A DNA stretch of 64,000 nucleotides from Rotaria socialis (lineage: Eukaryota; Rotifera; Eurotatoria; Philodinida; Philodinidae). Positions 1 through 10,528 of this stretch are shown here, piece by piece. The notes beneath the pieces were generated by a model. That model was not told the origin of the DNA. It saw nothing but the letters and a program-made list of their open reading frames with translations, and made no database searches. Position 1 is the first letter of the stretch. Each line of letters opens with the position of its first letter. Made by a program: the position numbers and the translations under genes. The DNA lies in assembly GCA_905331475.1 (NCBI GenBank), contig CAJNYU010003219.1:248001-312000 (forward strand), read 5' to 3'.

Positions 1-777
1 AGAGAAAACAAAACAAATACGTTGTTTAAAAGAGTAGAAAATGAAGGAACATTTTCGTAGGCTGACTTGCAATCATCGGCTAGTGTAACTATCTAAAACA
101 AAGTGCTCCCATAAATTTTATTGTGATTTTTAAGAGCATAGCAGTTCTGAAAAATGAAATGCAATTAAAAACATCATGGTAAACAGAAAATATTTCATCA
201 GACACCAACATAAATCGCATTGTGTAGGGAAAACCTTCGAGTACACGTCTGTGAAAAGTACCAAGCTGTTTATTCTAGTATTAAAAAAAATGAAAGATGA
301 AGAAAAGACTAAAATTAACCTTAAGAAATATCGCTTTTAATCAAAATAATGGTCCAAAAATAGAAGATGGAATCCATATAGCTGAGTTCCCCTCGCAATG
401 CTTATGATAATACTAAGTCTTTAAGATCAATTATATTCTACAGAAAAACAATATTCATGTTTGTTCTCCTGTCTTCTAATACATCTTAGAAGTCATCTCC
501 ATGAAGTAATATTGAATAATTGTACTACGCATGAAAATAAATTTTCTATTTGACTTGATTTGAACAAAACTAAGTTTGATATTTCAAATGAAAGCATTGA
601 ACAAGATTCGTTTGATAATAAAACTGTAGGATTTTAGTAATATTTCTTTTAAATATCGAATGACTGAGAGAAAAATCGTGTACACATGTCATTGTTTAAG
701 TCAAAGGCAACAGTTCTGATTAATATTTACCAAGTTAATTCATGCAAATAAATAATACTAAGTGGTTGTTTAGATAG
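1..777. other. No gene seen
   Basis: AT-rich sequence. I see no exon with matching splice phases, no RNA gene and no repeat. It may be intron or 5' sequence of the ubiquitin-like-domain gene whose first visible exon starts near 778. Confidence 0.4.
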
Positions 778-2839
778 GCTGCAGAAATACCTGATGAAAA
801 ATCGATGTACTTAACAAACCATTCATTGTTTGCTATTGATTATCGAAGAGCAAATCAAGAGTTTTAACTTTCCTTATGCATAGATCTATCTCAAGGTCGA
901 TTGACGATCAAATTATGTATGTTTATTTTATTTAGACATGTTGAAAATGATCTTCAATCTATCGTACAATCCAAACTTGAATTAATTGGAATCAATTACC
1001 ATCTCGAAAGGTTAAATATCACTTTTCTTTTCACAATAATTTTTGTTTCATCAGAAAAATTCTTTTAGTAAAAGTGAACCGGAATTATTGAATTTATTAG
1101 CGAAATTATCGGATGTTGATTCTCGGCTAGTCGACAAACTTACTGAACATCAAGCATATATAAATGTATATATTAATATTAAAAATTTAAAACAAAACTA
1201 CCGGATGGAGCAAAAGTTCTCCATTAATTTTGTATCTAACGTCACCTAACAATGACATACTGTTGAGAGTTTATTCTTTGTTAGAAAACAATGCAATCTC
1301 TAGTGCAAAGCAATTATCAACGATTTTAATGGAAAATGCTTTCAGAAAGCCATAGAATTATTTAAAAAAAAAAAATTTTCATTGAGTCTTTTCGAAACGC
1401 TGTCGACTTAAGATAGAAAAACTCATTTTATTCGTATCACTTTTGTAGATGTTAAAGGATATCTAGTCTCGATGTATTGATTAACGATATCATTGAATCG
1501 CTGTAGGAATTTTATATCGAGATATTGACTGTAGTGTCCATTGAAAATATACTACTAATATGAAAAGTATATTTTTGATAGGATTCGTATTGTAAGGTTT
1601 CAGTGAATACCAATGGCAATGTCATTAAGACTGCAATGTATCTTGTGCCGATGACTGACTGTAAGTCTCTATTCCAGTTTTATAATATAACGAAAAGAAG
1701 CCTATTAATTTGCCAAAAAATATTCTCTATTATTTCTGAACGACCAACGGTAGAGCTTAGAGCAGCATGCTAGGAATATCACTGATCTTTTATAAGGGTT
1801 GATCAAAAACAAAGCTTTTTTTCTCTAACAGTATACGCTCTAGATTTTAACATTATCTTTTGTTTTGTTTTGTAAAAGTAATATCAATTATTCCGATGAA
1901 TAGCTTTGCGTCTTTCTCTCTCTCTCTCTCCATAGGAGGCCCCAACTTCTTTTTCGCTCATACAGCTTCATTCCAATATTATAAAAAAGGTAATTTTTTA
2001 CCATTTATAGTATATACGTTATGCTAAAAAACTATTGTCGTTTGGACTCTATAAAAAAATTACCTTTTTATAATATTGGAATGAAGCTATATGAGCAAAA
2101 AAGAAGTTGGGGCCGCCTATGGCGGAGCACGCCCATATATATACACGTATGTTTAAAAAATATAAAAAGTCGATTCATTTGCAAAATAAGAGTTCTTTAA
2201 GTGTGTTATGATTCTTTATATTCAAAAATCTTTGAAAAGCATAGCTCAATAAAAAACAGTTTAATAAATTTATGCACTCGATATTATAGTTTTTCCAAGT
2301 AAACAAAAACAAGGATCAACTCTCAAAAAAATTGTACCGGATCACTGTGATAATAACAAAAAACGAACGCAGAACGTTTCCTATTATTTTCTTCTAATTT
2401 TAGTCTATCGAAATATCTTTACAATATGATCCAGACCGACTTGATCAAATTAATCAAATGTGTCATAATATTCAATTAAATATTACACATACAAATGATG
2501 ACAAATCTAATCAACAAACTAAATTATCTTTTTCATCTGAGTATGTATTTCTATTTTACTAATTAAAACAATCTTATGATCAATATTTGTTTTCTATTTG
2601 AAAGAGAAATCAACTTAACTTTAAGAACATTTCTAAATCAAGAATATAAATGTCGAATATCATTAGATAATACAATATACGAGTTAAAACAAATATTTGG
2701 TAAACAACAAAATCTTGATCCGAATAATATAACGTTAACAAAGACTGGTAATTATTTTGACCAACTCGAAGATAATCGAACATTAAAATCTTATGATTGT
2801 GATCAAACGACTGTTCTGATGATTTGTATTCGAAAATAA
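778..2839 (+). CDS. Protein with C-terminal ubiquitin-like domain (3' exons only)
   Basis: Five exons can be joined with consistent phases: 778-860, 936-1010, 1069-1165, 2404-2540 and 2605-2839, with GT-AG introns of 75, 58, 1238 and 64 bp. The last exon ends in a TAA at 2837-2839. Its roughly 75 residues read like a ubiquitin fold: a beta strand, then DNTIYELKQIFGKQ as the helix, then LDPNNITLTKTGNYFDQLEDN and a final hydrophobic strand (TTVLMICIRK). There is no C-terminal di-glycine, so it is a fixed domain rather than a conjugated modifier. The upstream exons are helical, polar and not recognised. No start codon was found; the first exon (phase inferred) and anything upstream are uncertain. 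The long third intron carries a hairpin element at 1932-2120. I cannot name the family. Confidence 0.5.
1932..2120. repeat. Foldback (hairpin) element inside an intron
   Basis: Left arm about 1932-1995 and right arm about 2057-2120 are near-perfect reverse complements. The left begins ATAGGAGGCCCCAACTTC and the right ends GAAGTTGGGGCCGCCTAT; both carry the TTCATTCCAATATTATA block or its complement. The loop is about 60 bp and itself partly complementary. It lies within the 1166-2403 intron. The shape fits a MITE-like or foldback non-autonomous element; I found no clear target-site duplication. Confidence 0.75.
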
Positions 2840-3000
2840 TTTTTGTAGCTTACTGCTTTGTTTTGTTTTAAATTTATATATGTTTAGAAGAAAAAACAAA
2901 TTTTTGTTTAACGCTTATTTGTATTTTTTTCTTTCCTGAGTACAAAAGAAAAAAGTAATGAAGATTTACATAGAGAAAGAAAAAAAGAGAAAAATATATA

Positions 3001-3705
3001 TTAAACAGTTTCTTCTTGTTCTTCATTATCATTTATATGTGCTCCACTTGTTTTGGGTAAATCCACAACTTCCAAGGTAGCTGAATCATGATTTAATAAG
3101 TTTAATGAATTATTTTCATCATTCGTATTTCTTAGTGGCATGGTCTGTTTTTGATATTTTTTTCCATGCGGTATTAGACGCAGATAAAATGTATTATTAT
3201 TATTATTATTGTTATTGTTATTGTTATTGTTATTATTGTGTGCTTCCATGCGACTATTTGATGTTGATTGGCTTTGTCGTTTACATTGCTTACACAAAAA
3301 AACTACCAATAAGAATATAACGAAAATAAATATAGTTAAAAAAATAATTATCAAAAGAATGAACGGTAATTGATTTTGAAAGAAGTCTAATATAGATGTA
3401 GATTTGAAATTTTGATGTACATTTTTATCAATGTGAGATGCATTCCTTGATAAGTATGATTGATTATTATTAATCAACGGCACGTATGCTCGTAGACTCG
3501 AAGGATTAAGATCATCAGCAACTAAACATGATGATGATGATAGAGAACGAGCTGAGCATGTCCAAGAACGTTGAGGAGGTGGAGATGGTATAACAGGTGG
3601 TGGCGGTGGAAAATAACTGAGATAAGCAAATATAGATGTTACATTAGCAGAGAGATCAATACCATGTAGAATGTTATAAGGTATGGGTGAATGTATTCGA
3701 TGCAT
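3001..3705 (-). CDS. Single-pass membrane protein with poly-Asn tract
   Basis: An uninterrupted frame of 234 residues. The N-terminal part has a Pro run (FPPPPPVIPSPPP, about residues 32-44) and scattered Asn-X-Ser/Thr sites. One strong membrane segment lies at about 112-139 (LPFILLIIIFLTIFIFVIFLL), followed by a Cys/Lys/Arg-rich stop-transfer stretch (CKQCKR). The cytoplasmic tail has a run of about 15 Asn encoded by an AAT/AAC repeat (3190-3237). The chain ends in EETV; with Glu at -2 and Val at 0 this resembles a class III PDZ ligand. No signal peptide is visible at the chosen ATG, so an upstream coding exon may be missing, or the protein may be signal-anchored. No family recognised. Confidence 0.6.
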   Translation of the reverse strand: MHRIHSPIPYNILHGIDLSANVTSIFAYLSYFPPPPPVIPSPPPQRSWTCSARSLSSSSCLVADDLNPSSLRAYVPLINNNQSYLSRNASHIDKNVHQNFKSTSILDFFQNQLPFILLIIIFLTIFIFVIFLLVVFLCKQCKRQSQSTSNSRMEAHNNNNNNNNNNNNNNNTFYLRLIPHGKKYQKQTMPLRNTNDENNSLNLLNHDSATLEVVDLPKTSGAHINDNEEQEETV

Positions 3706-4526
3706 AAGAATAATATTTTTTTAAAATTCAATGATTATGATGGTATTTGTTTTGCTTGTATTTTGTTTTTATTTTTGAATAGTTTGATAATGAAATGTAT
3801 CTGTTTTCAAAACAATCATTCGTCATATAAGGAAAATAACATTATTATGATGAGAGTGATTATTATCATCATCATATATTGCCATTTGAGATGAATAAAG
3901 AGACACATATAAGTTAGAATGTGCATTTGCCGCCGGCATTCTCAGTAACATAGTTGAGTCGGTTCTGTGTACTTATGTGTGTATGTGTGTATGTGTGCAA
4001 GAGAAGAACAAATATACGAGCCCAGGTCCCAGCGGGATGGCAACGGCAAAGAAGAGTCCGGAGTTTCTTCTCTTTCCTCTCTTTCCTCTTCTTCTTCTTC
4101 TTCTTCTTCTTCTTCTTCTCTCTGTCTTTTTCTCACTCGTCATTACGATCGCCACATCTATTAGTGTCGTCGTCCCAAGCACGCAGCCAGATGTTGGTAC
4201 CATTGTGTGCATTTGTGCGACATTTTCCGTCGCAATGGATTCGATTCTTCTGCCTTTTCTTTTTCTTTTTTCCTGACGAGCTAGAACATTTTCTTATATG
4301 TAGTCAGAGATATCTGAGTCGACATTAGTAACACAGCTCCACACATTAAGAAATATAGTAACAGCTTGCAAGTAAAAGAAATGATTTTTTTTCTCTCGTA
4401 AAACATGAATCGGACAATTGATTAGAATATAAGAAAAACGAATAATAATATTTTTATTAAAGGTGCTTAGCGAGAAATAAATAATTATAAAAAAAATCTA
4501 TTCTAACTGAAGTTTTCATTAGCTAA
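3706..4526. other. Intergenic, low-complexity
   Basis: Intergenic stretch between two minus-strand genes. It holds a TGTG/TATG-rich run near 3973-3999 and a (CTT)n tract. The overlapping open frames here are products of the simple sequence. Confidence 0.6.
4088..4120. repeat. (CTT)n microsatellite
   Basis: About ten uninterrupted CTT units followed by CTCTCT. It generates Ser-, Leu- and Phe-rich frames on one strand and Glu/Arg-rich frames on the other, none of which look genuine. Confidence 0.9.
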
Positions 4527-5369
4527 TCATTCATCGTCATAGAATGATACAGGAGGCACTGCAATAATATTTCCTAAACCTGTTTTAACTTGTCGTTTTA
4601 TTGGACCTGCATAGTAAACAGTACCGATTCCACTTAATGTGATATTAATTTCATCAATAGCCATCACATAAAGATTTCCAATACCACTTGATATAACTTG
4701 AATTGTTTTCGTTAATAAATTTCTACCGTCAACATCACCAACTCCTAAAGATTTTATTATAGCTTCACCATAAACTTGTCCACATAATTTCACATGACCA
4801 ATTGAATAAAGATCAGCTTCAAGAGCATTCACATTTAATTTTAATTTCATTGAGCCGGTACCACGATGATTTACAAGTAATCTATTTGTTTCTATTCGAT
4901 TGTCACATTGAACATTAATCATACCATCAATATAAAGTTCATTTAATTGTTTAAAAACAATAAATATTGTTATATTTGTTTTATTACTTGTATTAATATT
5001 TTCTGTCACACGAATTGTTAGTGCAGCATTTTGTTCAATATTAATCGAGATTAATTGATGTAATGATTCTTCAGCTACAATATCAACTGATTTATAACTA
5101 TCAGTTGGATTCGTATTATGGCAAAGTTTGACATTAAATGGGCCACCTAGTAAATTGATTTTTGTAAATGTACTTGTTGTCAATGAATGAGTTTTTTGAA
5201 CAATTGGAATTGCTGCTACTGATGATGCGGACGTTGATACTAATGATGAACTCGCAGGTATATCTGGCATAAAAAAATTATAACCATTTTGCTGTCCATA
5301 CGTTAAATGTAAAAAGAAAAAAAAGTTGATGCAGAAGAACATCATCGTTGGTGATTTGTATATGAACAC
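4527..5369 (-). CDS. Secreted GIN/DUF2807-domain protein
   Basis: One exon, 280 residues. The N-terminus is a signal peptide: a short polar start, then MMFFCINFFFFLHLTYG, with likely cleavage before QQNGY. A Ser/Ala-rich linker follows to about residue 65. The rest is a DUF2807 (head GIN) domain. It shows the family's GxGxV beta-turn repeats: GTGSMKL, SIGHVKL, GVGDVDG, GIGNLYV, GIGTVYYAGP and GLGNIIAV. The start LLGGPFNVKL is typical of the family's first strand. DUF2807 proteins are known mainly from bacteria, notably Bacteroidetes, as secreted or surface beta-helical proteins of unclear function. Several Asn-X-Ser/Thr sites suit passage through the secretory pathway. The base composition matches its neighbours and it sits between ordinary animal genes, so it is not bacterial contamination. 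Horizontal origin is an inference. Confidence 0.75.
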   Translation of the reverse strand: MFIYKSPTMMFFCINFFFFLHLTYGQQNGYNFFMPDIPASSSLVSTSASSVAAIPIVQKTHSLTTSTFTKINLLGGPFNVKLCHNTNPTDSYKSVDIVAEESLHQLISINIEQNAALTIRVTENINTSNKTNITIFIVFKQLNELYIDGMINVQCDNRIETNRLLVNHRGTGSMKLKLNVNALEADLYSIGHVKLCGQVYGEAIIKSLGVGDVDGRNLLTKTIQVISSGIGNLYVMAIDEINITLSGIGTVYYAGPIKRQVKTGLGNIIAVPPVSFYDDE

Positions 5370-5602
5370 TAGACAGAAAATGATGAATGATATTAAGCTT
5401 AAGATGAGATTAAGAAAGAGTAGATCATGGCTTTAACTGTTCTCTTTACATAAGAACAAACAACTCATTGAATTGCAAAAAAAAACAATTTGAATATGTA
5501 TACGACTTCAAAAATGAATCTGACATATGATTGAATGAAAATTTCTTTCACTAACCAATTTTATTCAATATAGAATAAAATATTCAAAAAAAAACTGTAT
5601 GT

Positions 5603-8600
5603 TTAAATTTTTCGTATTTCTTCATATGCTTGATAACCTTGTTGTTGGTATTCTTCAGCAGTTTTAGCTCGATTGATCGAATCAAGAATAGCACGACCAA
5701 CAATGAGAATATCAGCACCACGTTCATCGATCGCTTGTCGTGGCGTTACATATTGTTGGCCAAGTTGATCACCAGTATTATTCAAATGAACACCTAATTT
5801 GACATGGTATTCTCTGTTGTTCGTTAATCTTATAAAATAATTTACCTGGAGTACAATGAAGAAATTCATCAGTAGTTGTTAGACGTGATTGAGAAATGAA
5901 TCCAATAACAAAAGCAGAATATTTCTTAGCACATTCTACTACACCTATATGATTGAAAGTGATAAAAAATAGCTTTCTTTGAAATGTATATGATTCTTTA
6001 AAAAAAATTAGAGACCTTTAACATAGTCTTCATTGTCTGTGAAAGCACCCTTCGATGACATCTGTGCTATGAGTAAACAACCACGAGGTTCATTGATTGA
6101 TTGGGCTGACTAATATTTCGTATAAATTCATTAATGAAAGTTTTCTAATTTAGAACTTACTTGTTCTAATCCTTGCACTATGCATTCACCAGGTAAAGCA
6201 TGAACTGTAACAAGATCTGCCCATTCAACAATTCGAAAAAGACCTTTTGTATATTGTAATTTTACCGTATTACCAATATCAGCGAATTTTCTGTATACAA
6301 TAAAAAAAAATGAAATAAATTCAATTTTCGGTTATTTTAATCTGTTTAAAAATATTTGCTTAATTTCTATGGACTTCTAAGTCATTAAACCAATAGGAAA
6401 GAGTCGACTATGCTGGGGCTTCATGATCTTTCTAAATAAATGTTTTTATAATTTTTTCATAGCTTAAATGTCATTTGCTAAAAGGTAACATCTAATAAAG
6501 GGTATGTAAACAACTTTTGCAAAGTATTTTTTACGTAGTGTATTATCAGTATCTGGATGAGAATTACTTCTATTCATTGTACAGGAATAGTCTATTATAC
6601 ATTTGTTTACAGAAAGACGCTTCGTCTTAGGAATACTAAATATATATTTTTAAATTGAAATTAAGAAAAAAACTTGCTCGCTGATATAATCTTAATCTAT
6701 TTTAAATGTTACGTTTTCGCGTTTAGTAGACTTTATTGCATTATCGACACATATTTTTTTAAATAAGATGTACAATTAATGTCGAGTTTAGATATTCAAT
6801 ATTGGTTTCAGTCTGTTTTTCTATCTAGGTTGATGCGTGATTTACTACTATTATACTTCAGCTTCATTGCACAAAAAACTTTCTTTCTTACACTTCTATT
6901 CTATCTTGAAGTTCTAGTAAAACGACATCATCTACTCGGTATTCAATTAAATTTGAGCAGTGGCATGAGTTTTATCAACAGCTGAGATTCTTTTTATACG
7001 AGCTTTTCTGAAGATTCAATCTACTAGATACATCAGGTTTTTTTGATACTATTAGGATTCGTGTGTTTGTTTGAGACACTTATTACTTGAACGAAATAAG
7101 TGTCGACTTAAAAAACAGAGTACCCAATAGAATTAAGAAGTGGTATGCCTCTTATTCACTTTACTTTTTTCATACGAGTAAATTCGACATTTTAATGCAA
7201 TTCATTTTTATATATCAAAAAACAAACATACTTCTGCAGACAAGTAATCAGTTTAGCATTAAAATATAAAATACCAGTAAAATGTCTGTCGAGATACTAA
7301 AAATATGGTATTAACTTTACTTTAGTGAGTGTCATCGATAAGTATTTTGTAAAGACAATACATAATACCAAGTGCTATGGAGTTTATCAAACATTGACAC
7401 AAAAACAAAAACAAAAAGGTTATCTATGAGGACTAGTTCAACAACGCTGGGCACGATCTCGAACTGCAAGTCTTGTATTTTGAGAAACGTTGTACCTTTC
7501 GAAACAGAACGAAATTCTTATTCTAGTTAAGACTTTTTTACTCTTTCGAATAACAAAATTAAATAAAAGCAAATCAAATAGACAGACTATAAAAAGAAAC
7601 CTTCTCAAATTATTACCGATCTTCAAGTAATAGAAAATTTAATTTTCTTGAAATATCTTTCAATTGTTGAATTTTATCCATAGAAAAATCCGTTAAAATA
7701 TCAGAATGAATTTTTAACATACAAATATTTGATCCAACTTGTTTTGATAGCTAAACACGAAAGAATTCAATAGTTTTTTTTTATCTTATAAAATTAAATT
7801 TACTTTTATAATTTCATCAAGATTTGTCAAATCTGCCGATAGACAAAGATTACTGCGTTTTTCTTTCATAATTGTTTGAAATCGTTGACGAATAGGAATA
7901 CTAATAGTTTTATTTTCAATCTCAATGTTTAATGTTGGTAATTGAGTTTGATTTTGATTTATGAATTCTTTTACACTTTCCGAAATTTCTTCAGAAATTT
8001 TTCCATGTTGCACAAGATATCCTAAAACTTCTGAAATTTTCAAAACTCTAAAAATAAAGATAACGAGAATTTTATTAATGGATTTAATTCCATCCATATT
8101 TGAGAAATACCGGTGTAATCGAATATTTCTTTTTTGTAGATTGTTTTCACCATTTTGTTCTCGATCAAAAAAGACAATTGCATCGGTTATTTGTAATCCT
8201 TCAGCACGAAGACTCTATTATTATAGATATAAATGGATTTTAAATAAAAATATTCATTATTCTTCTATCTATTTACATCTGCAGTTTCAATCACACTTGA
8301 ACCACTAGTAACAATATCTTCAATAATGATACATCGATCATTGATTTGAAATTTTCCTTCAATTAATTTTTTTGTTCCATAATTTTTTGCTTCTTTTCTT
8401 CGAATTAACATCGGTCTTTTATAATCAGCACAGATAATCTTTTATATGAGAAAACAAAATTGAGAATTCGCGTAATTTTGTCAAAATAAAAAACAAGATT
8501 TTTATTTACTGAAGCTATTGGTAAAGCTGTGTATGGAACACCGCATATGGAATCAAAACTGACATTTGAACGTTTCAATATTTCATTCATATGCACAGCT

Positions 8601-8811
8601 ACTGACCGCTACGAAAACAAACATATACAATAGAAAATATGAGAGGAGTAAACAGACAGCAATTAACAATTACAAGAATATCTGGATAACTAATGATTAC
8701 ACGTAAATCAATATAGATCGGTGATTGTAGACCAGTTTTAAGTTTGAATGAACCAAACTTAAATGCTTCAATGTCATAGAGCTGTAAAACAAGATCAGCG
8801 AGATCGCCCAT
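5603..8811 (-). CDS. UMPS: Uridine 5'-monophosphate synthase (OPRT + OMP decarboxylase)
   Basis: Ten exons in agreeing phases: 8811-8674, 8608-8510, 8438-8277, 8214-8111, 8047-7804, 7750-7617, 6290-6161, 6109-6016, 5944-5846 and 5793-5603, giving about 464 residues (human 480). The bifunctional enzyme makes UMP from orotate in two cytosolic steps. The N-terminal orotate phosphoribosyltransferase starts [20 protein letters not shown] and carries the PRPP-binding loop [11 protein letters not shown] (about 117-127). The C-terminal OMP decarboxylase has SNLCLSADL, the catalytic Asp-x-Lys-x-x-Asp in [12 protein letters not shown] (about 291-302), and the phosphate-binding end [11 protein letters not shown]. 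All key residues are present. Introns are 50-75 bp except the sixth (6291-7616, about 1.3 kb), which falls inside the codon between the catalytic Asp and Lys. The fused order is the usual animal arrangement. Confidence 0.95.
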
Positions 8812-10528
8812 CTAAAAATTTCTCTAGCTAATAATAATTTTTTTTAAATAATACAATGAAATATAGTAATAAAATCAGAAAAACTGTATTTTACTGCTGA
8901 ATGGACAATAGAGAGTTAACATTAGAAACGATAGGATTCGTTATTTATATATCGAAGATAGTATCCGCGTAAGATGACGCAAGAAGAAGGTATTTTTTAT
9001 ATACATTTATTTATAAAAAAATTTAAGTACAGTATTAAGAATGCCAAAAATCGTGAAATAAATTATTTTTTCAGATTTAAATCTGATTGAATCTATTCAG
9101 AAAAAAACAATAAAACGAACTCTTTTGCAATATTGAAGAAACATACATAAATGAGGCGCTATAGAAATAAATGCGCGACGTAATTTCATATATTTCGTAG
9201 TTCTTAAAAATCATAAACAAATCTCCAATCAGCAAAACACGATTCATACGGCTACCAACGATTATTAGTCACATGTTTATGTCGATAACAATATCAACTT
9301 TAACTTGCGTTGATGTACTATTCGCGCTAATTCGTTTATTGAAAAGTAATACCTTCTTCATACTTGAGATAGAGTACATTTACGAAACTCTAAAATAAAG
9401 TCAATGGTTTTTTTCTATATTTTTCAAACAGAAAAACTATGTTGATGTATGATAAATTTCTTTTCAAAAGAGAACATCCTGATATGCATATAGTAATACT
9501 TACATCAGCGTTAACAAGACACAGATAGGCAGATGTTATCGCAACAATTAAACAACGGTAATAACTTAGTGATGTATAGTTTTATAGTAACCAGAATTGT
9601 AAAGACTAAAACATAATTTATGCATCAATTGTGTTTTACATAGAATACCGCAATGGAATTTCATCAAAATTCCATCTCTGCTTTCAATAGGAAGAATAGT
9701 AGGAGTCTTGTAATCAAATATAAAACAGAATTTGATTGAAAAATCTCTCTCAGAGGACACAGAAACGAAAGGACAAAGAGCAATGAAAAACGACTCTGCA
9801 ACTCTAATGAGAATTTCTTCATCAGAACATCTTTTTTCTTTAAACTTTTTCTTTATCCCTTTAAAGGATTTTCGAATATCGTATTTATATGTACGATTGT
9901 TTATTGTCAAGAAGACTTTCATGTAGTATTAAAATAATTCACTCAAGATACATGAGAAAATGAACAAGAGAGCATTAAATTTTGTAGAAAATCATTCCTA
10001 CGAATCTATACTTTGACATCTCATAGAAATTATGAGCCTTATTTAGAATAATGTCGTAGTATAAAGGACTCAGTAATCTTTGTTTCTCGATATAAGACAT
10101 ATGTTTTATCATGAGCTATCTTTACATCACACCCCAAAACAAAACTTCTTATTACAGAACATCCGACGAAAAAGATATGATCGATTTATTGGATGTAGCT
10201 ATACATATGTAGACTGTTCGCTGTTTAATTTTGATAGTGTCACTAGTTGAAGATTCGGCTTCAAAAGAAGTTTTATAATTTTGAGTCTTCTATTTTGTGA
10301 ATTACTTTGATCAACATCATTTTCTTCTTCAAATTATTGCATTCAATGACAAATGAGAACTTTTCTTCGAACCCTAGATAATTCCAATTTTTGTATTTAC
10401 CTATTTCAGAATAAGCAATATGAGAAAAAAGTTGTGTAATATATTTATTTATATTTGAAAAAAAAATGACACAAATGAACGATGACTAGAATTGAAAATG
10501 TAAGTTTTGTTTAAATATTAATGAGTCT
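8812..10528. other. Intergenic, no gene supported
   Basis: Between the UMPS start and the 3' end of the nuclear receptor gene. A 118-codon minus-strand frame at 9566-9922 has no recognisable motif, no codon pattern like its neighbours and a competing plus-strand frame. I see no repeat or RNA gene. Confidence 0.5.

Noticed and set aside
1043..1249. 68-codon frame read straight through
   Set aside because: Only 1069-1165 fits as an exon in phase with its neighbours; the rest is intron.
3001..3705. C-terminal EETV as a class I PDZ ligand
   Set aside because: Class I needs Ser/Thr at -2; here -2 is Glu, so at most class III.
3954..4328. Several overlapping open frames on both strands (60-124 codons)
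   Set aside because: All pass through the (CTT)n and TG-rich simple repeats, giving Ser/Phe/Leu or Glu/Arg runs; no splice or domain support.
9566..9926. 118-codon minus-strand frame and a 64-codon plus-strand frame
   Set aside because: No motif, no splice partners, and the two frames contradict each other.
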